This document shows, in pieces, positions 31,505 to 42,300 of a stretch of 64,000 nucleotides of DNA (within the stretch, counting starts at the first letter, position 1; every line of letters begins with the position of its first letter). The notes under the pieces are model-generated. The model was not told the DNA's origin. It made no database searches and saw nothing but the letters and a program-made list of their open reading frames with translations. A program made the position numbers and the translations under genes. The stretch comes from Halieaceae bacterium. GTDB lineage: Bacteria > Pseudomonadota > Gammaproteobacteria > Pseudomonadales > Halieaceae. The stretch covers positions 1-64,000 of the forward strand of contig CABYND010000002.1 in the NCBI GenBank assembly GCA_902520195.1. Direction: 5' to 3'.

Positions 31505-33166
31505 TCACCCTTCCATATTGGCCAAACGCACTAGTCCGAGCTTGTGCAGGAAACTAACAGCGCGAATCATCAGAAATTGCTGCTGCTGATCTCGGCCACT
31601 GAATAGCGCCCCTAAAGACCCATTTTTTTGCGAGATTATGGTGATCACTTCTTGCAAAGTCTCAATGGAAGGCAAAATGTTCTTACCAAAATTTACCATT
31701 TCCAAATTTAAGAGCGCGTCCAGACGCTCGAATGCCATCTCCCTACTATCACAGGACAATTCAACTTTTGACTCGGCACCTACGACATTTGTGGCGTAAT
31801 GAGAGAATGCAAGGAACGGGTCTAGGCGAGTGGGGCACACTTCAGAAGTCAAGTCACCCACTGCCTCGCGCCTTTTGGCCAACTCACTCCAAAGATCCTC
31901 GTATTGAGGGATGATAACTGACCAGTCATACAGACTTTTAGCTCTTTTTTTTCCGGCAGCGCCCATGCGTTCGCGCAAGTCTCTGTTATCAAATAAATCG
32001 ATGAAATAATTCGCAGCTGTTTCTATGTCAACACCCGCAAATAAGCAGGTGTGGCCACAATAGAAATCATAGTTATCGATGCCAATTGCATGCCTTGTTG
32101 CCAAGTCTTGCCCCAATCCAGACGTTGGGAGTGACGTAGGCACTCGGAAACCACAGTCACCGCTTACAGAGTCCTTATACCCATCCCAGTCCGTCACAAC
32201 GCAGGCTAAGCCAGCCGCCATGGCTTCAATGGGCGTGATCCCGAATGTCTCTTGTATGTTATCTGCCAATGAGCAAAAAATATCCGCACTAGCCCAAGCT
32301 CGTAACCTACTGTCACTATCACGACCATCTAATCGGATGACCTTAACTGATGGGCAAGTTTTGGTGGCAGCATCTTCAAATGCTTTTCTTGCGTAATCGT
32401 TGGCGAACCAGCCACATTCGACAAGGACTATCTCTTTGCCGGTTTTTCCAGCTGCTATTTCTAACGCCTGATACATCGCCAAAGGGTGTGCCTTCGCATG
32501 AAAACTTAGCCTTCCAACATAGAGCACAACTATGCTGCCCGCGTTTAACTGGAGGGCTCGTCTAGCAGTGGCTTTTTGCGTTTCTGAAAAATCAAATTGT
32601 TCAGTTTTAATACCCAGCGGGATGACTGGAAGCTGAGGTAGCGCATGTTTTGTTATTCCCAAGCGCTTTTTTAGCCTTCCCAATTCATTTTCTAAAATTA
32701 CCTCAACGTTTTTCTTAACTGCTGGGGAGGTGCAGATAATCGCATCCCACGACTCAATTGGCGCCGTAAGCCATGATGCTACGCTATCCATAGCGCGTGC
32801 ACTTGAGGTGGTGTGCGTGACTCCGCAGAGGGACCACTTGCTTGCGCCAAATTGTGTTCTATGTGTTGCCAGCTCGGCAATATCAGGGCCAGGATAATAA
32901 ATAACTCCCGGAGCTTCCGCAGCCTGAAGGTTTGTGGCCGCGAATCCTTTAATTTTTTTTTCGACACCCTGTTCAGAGCCCAACGCTAAGAATTGCTCGA
33001 AATCCTGATTGGTTCGGACCTGAGCCCAAAAGGTTTCACATCGGCCGTATCGAAAATAGCCCTCTAAAAATGACTGACCAGCCGCATTCCGGCCCATAAG
33101 TTTTTCGCCAGCGACAGAATACGCCTCTGGTACATAGTAAATAGCGGCTTCAGGAGAATTATTCAT
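31505..33166 (-). CDS. Glycosyltransferase family 4 with C-terminal extension
   Basis: About 553 residues from the ATG at 33166, preceded by GGA at suitable spacing (an ATG 24 bases earlier has none). The GT-B donor half shows VVLYVGRLSFHAKAHPLAMYQAL, VIRLDGRDSD and the motif ETFGITPIEAMAAGLACVVTDWDGY. About 130 residues beyond the usual end (after the helix carrying RERMGAAGKKRAKSLYDW) form a helical extension of unknown role. It lies at the end of the minus-strand block containing the TPR proteins and converges on TPR sulfotransferase 1 with a gap of about 70 bases. Confidence 0.85.
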   Translation of the reverse strand: MNNSPEAAIYYVPEAYSVAGEKLMGRNAAGQSFLEGYFRYGRCETFWAQVRTNQDFEQFLALGSEQGVEKKIKGFAATNLQAAEAPGVIYYPGPDIAELATHRTQFGASKWSLCGVTHTTSSARAMDSVASWLTAPIESWDAIICTSPAVKKNVEVILENELGRLKKRLGITKHALPQLPVIPLGIKTEQFDFSETQKATARRALQLNAGSIVVLYVGRLSFHAKAHPLAMYQALEIAAGKTGKEIVLVECGWFANDYARKAFEDAATKTCPSVKVIRLDGRDSDSRLRAWASADIFCSLADNIQETFGITPIEAMAAGLACVVTDWDGYKDSVSGDCGFRVPTSLPTSGLGQDLATRHAIGIDNYDFYCGHTCLFAGVDIETAANYFIDLFDNRDLRERMGAAGKKRAKSLYDWSVIIPQYEDLWSELAKRREAVGDLTSEVCPTRLDPFLAFSHYATNVVGAESKVELSCDSREMAFERLDALLNLEMVNFGKNILPSIETLQEVITIISQKNGSLGALFSGRDQQQQFLMIRAVSFLHKLGLVRLANMEG

Positions 33167-33422
33167 TTTCGATCCATCTAGCAATACCATTATCGAGTTA
33201 AATTAATTGTTCAAACCGTTAAAACTCCCTTGCATGGCACCATCGGTACGTTCGACGTCAATCCCACCGACGGGAGCCTGTTTGGCCAGTCAGGACTTTG
33301 AGTGACACACACACCAACCTGTCTCACCCACATCTCTTTTTAAATCACCAAGGCGAGCATAGCGTTAGGTTCTTGATTAAGCATCTCTACAACATGCCGC
33401 ATAGCGGCAGCGACTAATTAAG

Positions 33423-35183
33423 TCACGCTCGTGATGCGGGTTTCAAGTCGAAGGCTATCGAGAATCGCTCAGTATCTTCCTCGAATGGAATCGTTCTGTG
33501 ATGAAGTGACGATGGGAAAAGAACAATATCGCCCAACCTCGGTTGATGCAGAAGACTAGGACTGTCTTTATGGGTATAGCGCGTGCCGTTCAAACTAAAC
33601 TCAATAGCACCCTCATTCCCGACGTCGGATGACACGACCTTCAGATAAACCACACCACTCAGCCATCCAGCTGGATGGATATGCATACTCTGATAGCCCT
33701 GTTTTTTTAATTTTACACACCACCCTTGGAGAGCAATTTCCACAGGCCAGTCCGTCATGTACAAACAGCTCTCACTTTGAAATTTTTGTTGGTAGGTTTT
33801 TAATTCTTCCCTGAGCATAAATTCCAATTCAGCAACTCTGCCAACTGGTGCTGAAAATAAATTCAGGTGAGTGGGGGTCCGAAGACCGTTATGCGTAGCA
33901 TGATTGGCCGGGTCACGTATATTGGTGCGATCCCGCAGTTCTTCGATAAGACCTGATGCAAACGTCGATTTATCAGATAGATGCGAATCGAAATTTGAAT
34001 AATGAACAAAAGAAAGTGGGTTATTACAAAAATTGTAACGAGGCGCACGATTTTGTCTGCTCGCTAGAAACGCAGAAAATGCTGCTACTCTTATATTTTT
34101 TAGATCTGTCTTCGATAGGTTTTCGATCCGTCTGTATACCTCCTCGACTCGTCCTAAGGCATATAGCGTTTCTAACTGGCGAGCGATTGCTCTTTGAGAG
34201 CTGCATCGGTCGATGTCCCTAAGGGCAGCATCAAAATCTCCCCTTTCAAAAAGCAAATCCCACCTGTTAGTCAAAGCATCCTCAAAAGAGGGTTTGATTT
34301 TAATAGCGCGCGAATAGCTGTCATAAGCTCTATCTAGCTTACCCATCTGCTTGAGGACGTTACCTAAATTATTGTGCGCATTCGCATTATCCGCTTGCAG
34401 GTCGATAGCCTTTTGAAAAATATGAAGAGCATGCTCGTGGCTCCCCATTTCCTTCAGCGCTACACCTAAATTGTTATGCGCTTCGGCTGACAGTGGACTC
34501 AACTCAATAGCTCTCTGGCTACTTGCTTTGGCTGCAGTCAGATCTCCCAATATCCGCTGGGTAACGCTTAAGTTGTTGTGCGCTTCAGAATCTGCAGGAT
34601 TGAGTTCAACTGCTCTTTGGTTGGCCGCGTTTGCAGCCAACTTCTGATTAAGTTGTAGAAGAACAGCGCCCAATATTTTCCATCCAAGAGTAAAGGATGG
34701 GTATCTGGACGTGATCGTCTGAGCAGACATTTCTGCATCTGCAAGCTTACCGGATTGAAGGAGATGCAATAGACGTTGCACCACTGCCGGCGAGGGCTCT
34801 TCTTCTAATGGCCTCTTGCGGTGAACGGCGGGATTGATTCTTGTCATGAAGGGTTCTATTTGCTCTGCCGTGAGGCCGTTCGATTTTCCGTCTTCAAAAG
34901 CGATCGCTAAGTCGGCTAAGCCCCTCGTTTTTATTAACGCATCAAAATAGCTAAACCAAAACTGGTGAACAGTTCCGTCAATTTCAGTAGCGGCCTTTAG
35001 ATAAGATATCGCCTCGTGTGTTCTTTTTAATGAAGTCAGTAAGACGCCTAAGTTGTGATTCGCATGAGGGTGGCGAGGCGCAATCCCCAATATTTCTTCG
35101 TACAGATGCTCTGCTCGAGAAACATCATCTTGTCGATGCGCCAGAATAGCTAGGTTTAATTTTTTTTCTAGCATCATTTCCAT
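33423..35183 (-). CDS. TPR protein with C-terminal 2-oxoglutarate/Fe(II) oxygenase-like domain (paralogue 2)
   Basis: About 586 residues from the ATG at 35183, which has AGG six bases before it; an upstream GTG is less likely. The N-terminal module (AILAHRQDDVSRAEHLYEEIL, DANHNLGVLL... by pattern HANHNLGVLLTS) is the same as in the sulfotransferases, followed by four or five TPR units (about 165-320). The C-terminal 200 residues match the bacterial 2OG-Fe(II) oxygenase family found after TPRs: MHIHPAGWLSGVVYL provides the first metal His, LFPSSLHHRTIPF the distal His, and RFSIAFDL the 2OG-binding Arg. Probable hydroxylase of a protein or glycan; the substrate is unknown. Confidence 0.75.
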   Translation of the reverse strand: MEMMLEKKLNLAILAHRQDDVSRAEHLYEEILGIAPRHPHANHNLGVLLTSLKRTHEAISYLKAATEIDGTVHQFWFSYFDALIKTRGLADLAIAFEDGKSNGLTAEQIEPFMTRINPAVHRKRPLEEEPSPAVVQRLLHLLQSGKLADAEMSAQTITSRYPSFTLGWKILGAVLLQLNQKLAANAANQRAVELNPADSEAHNNLSVTQRILGDLTAAKASSQRAIELSPLSAEAHNNLGVALKEMGSHEHALHIFQKAIDLQADNANAHNNLGNVLKQMGKLDRAYDSYSRAIKIKPSFEDALTNRWDLLFERGDFDAALRDIDRCSSQRAIARQLETLYALGRVEEVYRRIENLSKTDLKNIRVAAFSAFLASRQNRAPRYNFCNNPLSFVHYSNFDSHLSDKSTFASGLIEELRDRTNIRDPANHATHNGLRTPTHLNLFSAPVGRVAELEFMLREELKTYQQKFQSESCLYMTDWPVEIALQGWCVKLKKQGYQSMHIHPAGWLSGVVYLKVVSSDVGNEGAIEFSLNGTRYTHKDSPSLLHQPRLGDIVLFPSSLHHRTIPFEEDTERFSIAFDLKPASRA

Positions 35184-35422
35184 TTCAAACCTACCAACCA
35201 CCTTCGGGAGTGCGGCCTAACACACTGCCCTACCTGAGGGCGGCTGTCGCCAAGTCACCAGAATGCTAAATCCTGCGTGATTACTCCCGAATTGCAACGA
35301 CCTTCACTAACTTATGATGTAAAAGATGCCATTGGTTGAACATTTAATGCGCTCAAGCACGTGTCAACAAAGCGTCCTTTAATATTTATCTGCATTGAAT
35401 CTGAATGAGCGAAACACTGTCT

Positions 35423-38095
35423 TCACATGATCAAATGCTTTGGCGTTACTGCTTGATACCCGAATTCTTCTATCCAGGGCCGCAGTCTCGCGCGATATCT
35501 GCTTAATTGGTCTTGGTAGTTCAGCCAGCGAAATTTGGCGTCGTAATAAATGGGGCGCACAACCTGAGAGTAGCTGGGCGTATTAATTTTCCCACGCTCT
35601 AAAGCCGTTTTTTGATAGTTTGACATTTGTGACTCCCAACCCGTACCGAGAAACTTCAATAGAGAGTCTATCTCAGCCTCAATGTTTGATATGAGACCCT
35701 CGTATGTTATCTCGTGAACAGCCAAGTCGTATGCTTCGCGACATATTTTGAATGTTTCCATCGCGGCGCAATAGGTTTCTACGGTACGGTCAAGGTTTAC
35801 GAAATTTGCCATCGCGTCGTTCATAGTGAAATTCTGCATCCAGCAGCTAAGCACCGTATCGAGGGGGTGCCGTAGCGCCAATATAAACCTTGCGTCTGGG
35901 AATAATCGATGAATAAGCGGAGTATGGATTATATTGAGAGGGAGCTTATCAATGACAATCGCTTCTGAGTTGTCTCCCGAAAAAAACTTCTGCAATTCAG
36001 TCCAATAAATTTCTCTCGCTGCCTGCTCAGTCTCGGCAGCCATTACTGTCCCTACTAAATCATCTACTCCATTGCGCTCAATAAAGGAGCGTACCAAGTT
36101 CACAATTGGCTTCTCCTCAATGACTTTAATCTGCGAGTGGGATCTCAATATCGTATCCAGCAAGGTGGTGCCCGACCTTGGAAAGCCTACAAGAAAATTG
36201 GGGCCGTTTGCCGAGCCTATCTTTTTCCTTTTAGTTTTATTTGGCAGCGTTATTCGTAATTGAGTCAATTGACGCTGAATAGCTGTTAGGTAACCGTCCG
36301 GATCCGCCCGCAAATAACTGGGGCTTTGCTGTATCGTCACATTCATTTCATCAAAACAGCGATATGCACTGATGTAATCTCCCAGTGAGTCGAAACACTT
36401 GGCTCGTAAATTAAAAAAACCCGCCCGTAAATGCTCTGGCAAATCACCGGTCGCAATCTCAGAGAGTATAGCCGATGAGTCAGTCACCAATTTTTTTCTC
36501 CACAGAAGCTGAGCCTTAAAAAATTTGAGGTCGCCTGGAGGATCAGCGAAATTGGTCATTGCTTTTGCTAGCCAATCTTCCAACTCAGGAAGTTTGTTCC
36601 AATTTTCTAGTGTGTCCGCCCCATTCGTCCACGCTGAGAGGTATCTGGGGTTCAACGACACTGCCTTTTCAAACTCGGCCATCGCGCCCTCAAAATTTTC
36701 CAGCTCACCCAGCAAAACCCCGAGATTGCTGTGAGCTTCAACAAAGTCCGGATCTATGTGAATTGCTCGTTGATAATGTTTTTGGGCTTCGCCTAAATTA
36801 TTTTGGTTTTTATACAGAATGCCCAGATTACAGTGCACTTCTGCGTAATCGGGGTGTAATCGGAGTGCGGAGTCGTAACATTCTTCCGCCGCCTCCGTCT
36901 GGCCGCTATCACAATACAAATTGCCAAGTACGGCAAAGGCTTCAGCATATTCAGGACGCAGTTGCACAGCTTTCCTCAGGAAAGATATCGCATCATGGCC
37001 ACGATTAAGGGCTTGTAGCGTAAACCCTAGCTGCGCGCATATTTCAGGCGAAGTCGGTGCGCCTCTATATGCTTTTTCTAGACTCGACAGAGCATCTCCG
37101 AGGTTGCCCAATAAACGGTAGTTAACTCCCAGATTTGCGCGGGATGCTGGGTCATCGGGGTTTAATTTTATTGCGCTTTCAAAGCGAGCCTTCGCATCTT
37201 CTAATCTACCTTGCCGTTGCAGCGCGACACCTAGATTAAGATGAGCCGCGTGCAACGCTGGGTCTATTTCGAGGGCGGCTTTATATGCACCTTCGGCTTC
37301 CTGGAACTGACCGAGACTAGCTAGGCACATGCCAAGATGATGGTGCGCTGAGGCTAGCGTTGGTTTTATCTTCACAGCCTGCTCAAATACCTTTCTAGCC
37401 TCCGATAGTTGACCGGTCTCCCGTAGCCTGATGCCCAGCTCACAAAGACCTCGAGCGTCTTTAGAAAGTGTTGCTGACAGTTTGCGATTCGCCCAACGGG
37501 ATTCTTCGATTCGGCCCTGCTTCGTGAAGACGGAACTCAAGACGTTCCAACCAAGGGGGTGAGATGGATATTTTTCGCTGAAAATATGAGCTGCTTGCTC
37601 GGCGGCCTCTAAGTCGCTTGATTGAAGCAGCTCGTGCAAATTGCTTATCTCTGCGCTGGAGGGTTCCTGTGCCATTGTCGTGCTATCGCCAGTTCCTTTG
37701 GGTGCACCGCTGGCCGCGAGCGCTGATTTTTCATGTTGTGCATCCTCGCCGTCAATGTATCTGCGCTGCCAGTTAGCTAACGTTTGCTGACATATTCCTT
37801 GTGACTCAGCGGCACTTACAGCTTCTACTAGCTCGCCTATCCCGTGCATTCGATGCAAGGTTTCGAGATAACTTTCCCAGTACTGAGGTACGGAACCATT
37901 AACCGCAATAGCAGCTCGGAAGAACGGTAGAGCAAATTCAGGTCCTTCGGTGGAGACCACTAGCACGCCGAGGTTGTGGTTAGCATCGGAATGGTCTGGG
38001 GATACGGCTAAAATTTCACGATATAACCTCTCGGCGGTCTCAAGATCTCCTGATCGGTGTGCCGTGATCGCTGTTTCCAAGCGTTGATTTTCCAT
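35423..38095 (-). CDS. Long TPR-repeat sulfotransferase (paralogue 3)
   Basis: About 890 residues from the ATG at 38095, preceded by GGAG; the GTG twelve bases earlier lacks such a site. It opens with the shared module (AITAHRSGDLETAERLYREIL, DANHNLGVLVVS), then about ten TPR units (about 160-560) in the regular 34-residue rhythm (for example DYAEVHCNLGILYKNQNNL). The C-terminal sulfotransferase domain (about 625-880) has PAPS-binding FLVGFPRSGTTLLDTILRSHS and FILALRHPLDTVLSCWMQNF. The long solenoid could dock on a large partner. Same orientation as the 2OG/Fe paralogue downstream. Confidence 0.87.
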   Translation of the reverse strand: MENQRLETAITAHRSGDLETAERLYREILAVSPDHSDANHNLGVLVVSTEGPEFALPFFRAAIAVNGSVPQYWESYLETLHRMHGIGELVEAVSAAESQGICQQTLANWQRRYIDGEDAQHEKSALAASGAPKGTGDSTTMAQEPSSAEISNLHELLQSSDLEAAEQAAHIFSEKYPSHPLGWNVLSSVFTKQGRIEESRWANRKLSATLSKDARGLCELGIRLRETGQLSEARKVFEQAVKIKPTLASAHHHLGMCLASLGQFQEAEGAYKAALEIDPALHAAHLNLGVALQRQGRLEDAKARFESAIKLNPDDPASRANLGVNYRLLGNLGDALSSLEKAYRGAPTSPEICAQLGFTLQALNRGHDAISFLRKAVQLRPEYAEAFAVLGNLYCDSGQTEAAEECYDSALRLHPDYAEVHCNLGILYKNQNNLGEAQKHYQRAIHIDPDFVEAHSNLGVLLGELENFEGAMAEFEKAVSLNPRYLSAWTNGADTLENWNKLPELEDWLAKAMTNFADPPGDLKFFKAQLLWRKKLVTDSSAILSEIATGDLPEHLRAGFFNLRAKCFDSLGDYISAYRCFDEMNVTIQQSPSYLRADPDGYLTAIQRQLTQLRITLPNKTKRKKIGSANGPNFLVGFPRSGTTLLDTILRSHSQIKVIEEKPIVNLVRSFIERNGVDDLVGTVMAAETEQAAREIYWTELQKFFSGDNSEAIVIDKLPLNIIHTPLIHRLFPDARFILALRHPLDTVLSCWMQNFTMNDAMANFVNLDRTVETYCAAMETFKICREAYDLAVHEITYEGLISNIEAEIDSLLKFLGTGWESQMSNYQKTALERGKINTPSYSQVVRPIYYDAKFRWLNYQDQLSRYRARLRPWIEEFGYQAVTPKHLIM

Positions 38096-38329
38096 TGTGG
38101 ACTCCACCCACGCAGAGAACTTCTCATCGCGCTGTTATAGTTTCTTCTCGCTGGGCTGGCCATGACTGGCCGCCATACCTGCTAATAAGTGCGGGAGTCC
38201 TGGGACTTTGCCAAAAATCAATCCCTTGAAATAACGCGGTGCATTAGTCCTCATCGCGCCTCTAACGGTCACAATATCCTATGCCGTGTACTTGGTCTCG
38301 TACCCTCAGTGTCACCTCTTGAAGGTTCC

Positions 38330-39148
38330 CTACGCATGCCTGGTCCTACTCTTCATTATTAGCCACGGAGTCGGTCCTGACCTCCACTCCCACGTTGCAA
38401 GGAGTTGGTCTAGGTGGGATAGCTCTAAAAACCAATTTGGCACTTTTGTGAGGTCTCTCATTCCATCATCTCGCACTAGCTCTACTGTGTGACTAGTTGA
38501 AAAACGGTCGATTAGCTTGTTAGTGATCCCCGGTCGTAAGCACTCGTGGGATTCCACAATCAAGTCGAGGTTAGCCAGAATCGGGGCCTTTTCAATATCA
38601 AGTAGCTCCTCTTCCGCACCCTCAACGTCACAAAATACAATTACAGGCCCCTCTCTATATGGTTCGAAGTCCGCAATTGAAAATTCCCCGCAGACAATGA
38701 CTCTGTGATCAACGCCGTTTTTTAAGGCTAATTCTCTACACGCACTTTGGGCCGACGGGTCTGTATCAAACGCGTACGAGGTGATGTCCGGAGCCGCTTT
38801 TGCAAATCCAACGGCGTAATAACCCTCAGCGCAACCGAGGTTAACCACCGTTCCGTATGCGCCCGATAGGATAGGTTGTAGATGTCTATGGAGTGGTTGC
38901 TCGTAAACGCCCAGCAGCTTTGCTACGTGACAACCTTCGGCCGATTTTTCCAAGAAATCTAGGCCCTTAAGTGGACCATTCAAAACTACGGTGCCTTCTT
39001 TTTGTATTAGCGTATTTTTTATCAACTCACAGCGCCATTTAGCTAGGAGTCTAAGAGCATTGTTCAGCCTTGAATTATCATCTCCTGCTTTTTGCGTTAT
39101 CCCATTCAATAGGGCATCTGTCACGGTTGACGCTAGCGTTTTACTCAA
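38330..39148 (-). CDS. SAM-dependent methyltransferase (FkbM-like)
   Basis: About 272 residues. The TTG at 39148 has GAGG six bases upstream and is preferred to the GTG at 39175, which has none. The class I methyltransferase core contains TVVNLGCAEGYYAVGFAKA (SAM glycine-rich loop), SYAFDTDPSAQSACRELA (acidic residue for the ribose) and VIVFCDVEGAEEELL, a pattern shared with FkbM-type O-methyltransferases. It probably methylates a sugar. It sits between the TPR genes and the RTX gene, all on the minus strand, but a strong terminator separates it from the RTX gene. Confidence 0.75.
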   Translation of the reverse strand: MSKTLASTVTDALLNGITQKAGDDNSRLNNALRLLAKWRCELIKNTLIQKEGTVVLNGPLKGLDFLEKSAEGCHVAKLLGVYEQPLHRHLQPILSGAYGTVVNLGCAEGYYAVGFAKAAPDITSYAFDTDPSAQSACRELALKNGVDHRVIVCGEFSIADFEPYREGPVIVFCDVEGAEEELLDIEKAPILANLDLIVESHECLRPGITNKLIDRFSTSHTVELVRDDGMRDLTKVPNWFLELSHLDQLLATWEWRSGPTPWLIMKSRTRHA

Positions 39149-39314
39149 TTGGCACCTCGAGACAGCAGACCTCACTACGATAAATATTTAGCCCATGCGT
39201 TCCGGCTAAATTTCTTACTAGCCTAGCTTTGTTTTTGATCACCGAAGTTATAAGCACTTCTTCGCATATCGTTAACCACATTCATAGGTGATTGGGCGAC
39301 TGCAAATTCCCTGT

Positions 39315-39343
39315 AAAAAAAAGCCCCGGATAATCCGGGGCTT
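39315..39343 (-). terminator. Intrinsic terminator after the RTX gene
   Basis: A ten-base-pair, GC-rich hairpin (AGCCCCGGAT and ATCCGGGGCT at 39322-39342) is bordered on the minus-strand 3' side by a run of eight T. It lies about 55 bases downstream of the RTX stop codon. This is the clearest intrinsic terminator in the window and would insulate a highly expressed gene. Confidence 0.9.
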
Positions 39344-39396
39344 CTGACTATGCAATCAAAGGCTCCATATAACGCGCCGAGCCACCTAGTGATTAA

Positions 39397-42300
39397 CTAT
39401 CCGAGGGTAAAGTTCGCTGCGGCTAACGTGCCAGAAACGCTCGCGTTGACTCCTACGAGCTCAGCAATTACCGTCATGTCACCCGCCAAGGGGTTGGTAG
39501 CCGTGCTGGTGATGTTATAAGCGCCCACGTAAGAGTTGCTACCGTCCGACCATACGACGACCAAGTCATCGTTGGCAGTGTTAGCGCCTGCCAAAGTCAG
39601 CTCAAACCCTCCATTGTTTTCGATAGCAGCCTCTGCCAACGCTGTGCTTGCAAATATCGCACCAGTAAGCACGACGACGTTGTTAGCAGCGGCGAGGGTC
39701 GCGGCGCCAGTCACTTCCGCGATGCTGATTGCTGTACCAGCCACGTCGTCCGCACCATCACCACCGATGATCACACCGACATCGCTGACGTCGATCGTAA
39801 GATTATCGCCACTCGCGCCGGTCTCGAAATTGTTAACCACCGTCGAAGCCCCGATCCCGATCACAACAGTGTCCGAGCCCAGTTCCGCGGCCAGTGTCAC
39901 CGTTGATGCAGTAACGTCTGAGGTATTTACCACATTCGTTCCGTAAGCGGCTGAAAGATCAATAGTGGCAGAGGCAGCTGTGAGCTCCTCACCGTTCGTG
40001 GCGGATCCAAGATTGATATTACCGGAGCCACTTCCAGTGATAGTCAGCGCACCATGGGTGTTGTCGATCTTACCGGTCGTTACAGTTGAACCGTCAGCAG
40101 AGCTTACTGTAATGACTGAGGTGAGATCAGTCGTATCGTTGCTAGAGTTATCAAGCTCCATGCCTCCGATTGTGATGGTCGCACTGTTTGTAGCTGTGGC
40201 ATTAATCGTTGCCAACACGTCACCCTGAGTGGTAGCACCTAACGCCCCCATCACAATGTTACCGCCGGCAGCCGTGAGGTTCAGCGAGGTGACTGCGCCG
40301 ATATCTACTACTGCAGCCGTGTTAGCGGTGGCTCCAGACGTCGTAGTTGTCATGGCGACTGTAGTGAGAGCACCGGTCCCGGTTACTGCCCCCGCATCGA
40401 CCGATGTGCTTGTCGCGTTGATATTCAGCGTCGTTGTGTCGACCCCATCTAGCACCAGAGCCGTATGATCGCCCGCGTTACCGCCGGAAACGAGATTCAC
40501 AGTCGCCGCATCAGTAATAGTGGTACTGGTGGCGACTGTGTTCTCGACCGAAAGGGTGAGTGTCGAGCCTGCGACCGTGTCGATCACATTGGTATCAGAG
40601 TTTGGATTGTTGTCCTGGTTCAACGCAACGGTTGTGCCAGTCGGCAATGCCACCATAGTCGTGGTTGTGGCGTTGTTGGACGAGTTGACATTGATGGTGG
40701 TCAGTCCAGACATGTTACCCAGAGACAGTGCACCAGCACTCGCCTGATCGAACGTAGCATTTAAGGTTTCGATCGACGTAGTCGTGGGCGCAGTAGTCGT
40801 GGACCCAACGGTATAATTCATTGCGTCGGTTCCATCCTCGCCGTTCAACGTGTCCGCAGAGGTCATGAGTGAGGCGGTCCCAACAACAAAGGTGTCGTTT
40901 CCTGCACCGCCCATCAGTGTATCGGTTCCGGCACCTTCTAAGCGCAAGGAATCATTTCCGGCTCCACCTCTAAGCGTGTCGTTACCGGCATTGTCAATCA
41001 AGATGTCATCGCCAGCGCCACCAGTTAACGTGTCAGCTCCGGTACCGCCCTCAAGTGTGTCGTTACCTGCACCACCAGTCATGGTATTAGTGCCAGTGAG
41101 GTTCGTAGCATTGACGGAGACCGCACCAGTCGCAGAGCCCGCATCAACCGTAAGGGCACTAGCACCTGCGGTAAAAGAAGTAACCGTTAATGCAGCGCCG
41201 GAAGCCGTCAGGCTAATGGATGATGCTGAGGTTGCTCCTGCGTCCAACACATCAAAGGTAAGTGCAGTGCTATTTGTCGCGGTAATGGTTATGTCACCCG
41301 ACGATTGCAACTCATCATACTGACCACCAGCTGAGGTAGTAAGCGTGATGCCTGCAGCGTCAAAGATATCAGTACCGGCATCCGCGTCAACAGTACCAGC
41401 ACCTGTTACTGTCATGTTGATGGTGCCAAAGGTGTTGGTGATCGCGCCAGTGTTGATGGTAGAGGTTGAATCCGTACTACCAGTGATAACCATGGCGTTG
41501 TCACTTGCAGAGTCGGTTGAGTCTGCAGTGATGTTGCCTACGGTTACGGTAGCACCGTTGGACGCGCTCAATGTTACTGCCGAGAGTGCTTCCGCAGAGC
41601 CGGACCCACCAATAGCACCAATCGTGATGTTGGCATAAGTAGCATCAAGTGTGAGCGACGTCAGTGAGTCCGCGTCCACAATCGTACCGGTTTGGATGGT
41701 AGCGCCGGTTGTAGAGGTAGTCGCCGTTACCGACTGCAACTGATCTGAGCCGGTGATTACGTCTGTCGTAAGAACAGCAGACGCAACAGTCGAGCCCGTC
41801 AGATTAAGGGAAGTGGTATCCGCATTGTCCAGAACTACCGCGTCAAGGTCGTACGTCCCAGACGCAGTCGCAGAGGTTGTAATGTTTACCGTTGCGGCAT
41901 CACTCACAGTAAAGGAAGAACCCGCGTTCGCATCTGCCTTTGCGTCCAGGGTGAGGGTGCCGCCAGCAACTGTGTCAGCAGTAACGGCGACTGCAGTGGT
42001 CTCCTCGTTGTCTACCGTAGTCCCTGAAGCCAGGTTAGTCAGGCTGTACGCTGCATCAGTACTGGCATCTTGAATCTCAATGTTCGTCACGCTTGAAGCA
42101 TTGGAGAAGTCGATAGTGGTAATGCCGTTATTCGCGGTTAAGTCAACATTCTCAACGCTAGTCAAAGTGAACGTCGTTGATAGATCTGTAGAAATGAGCA
42201 CTGCCAGGGTATCTGTGCCATCACCGCCATCTACCGTATCGTTGCTGTTCAGATCACCGTCCGCAGCGAACGTAATTGAATCATCCCCTGCGCCTGCGTC

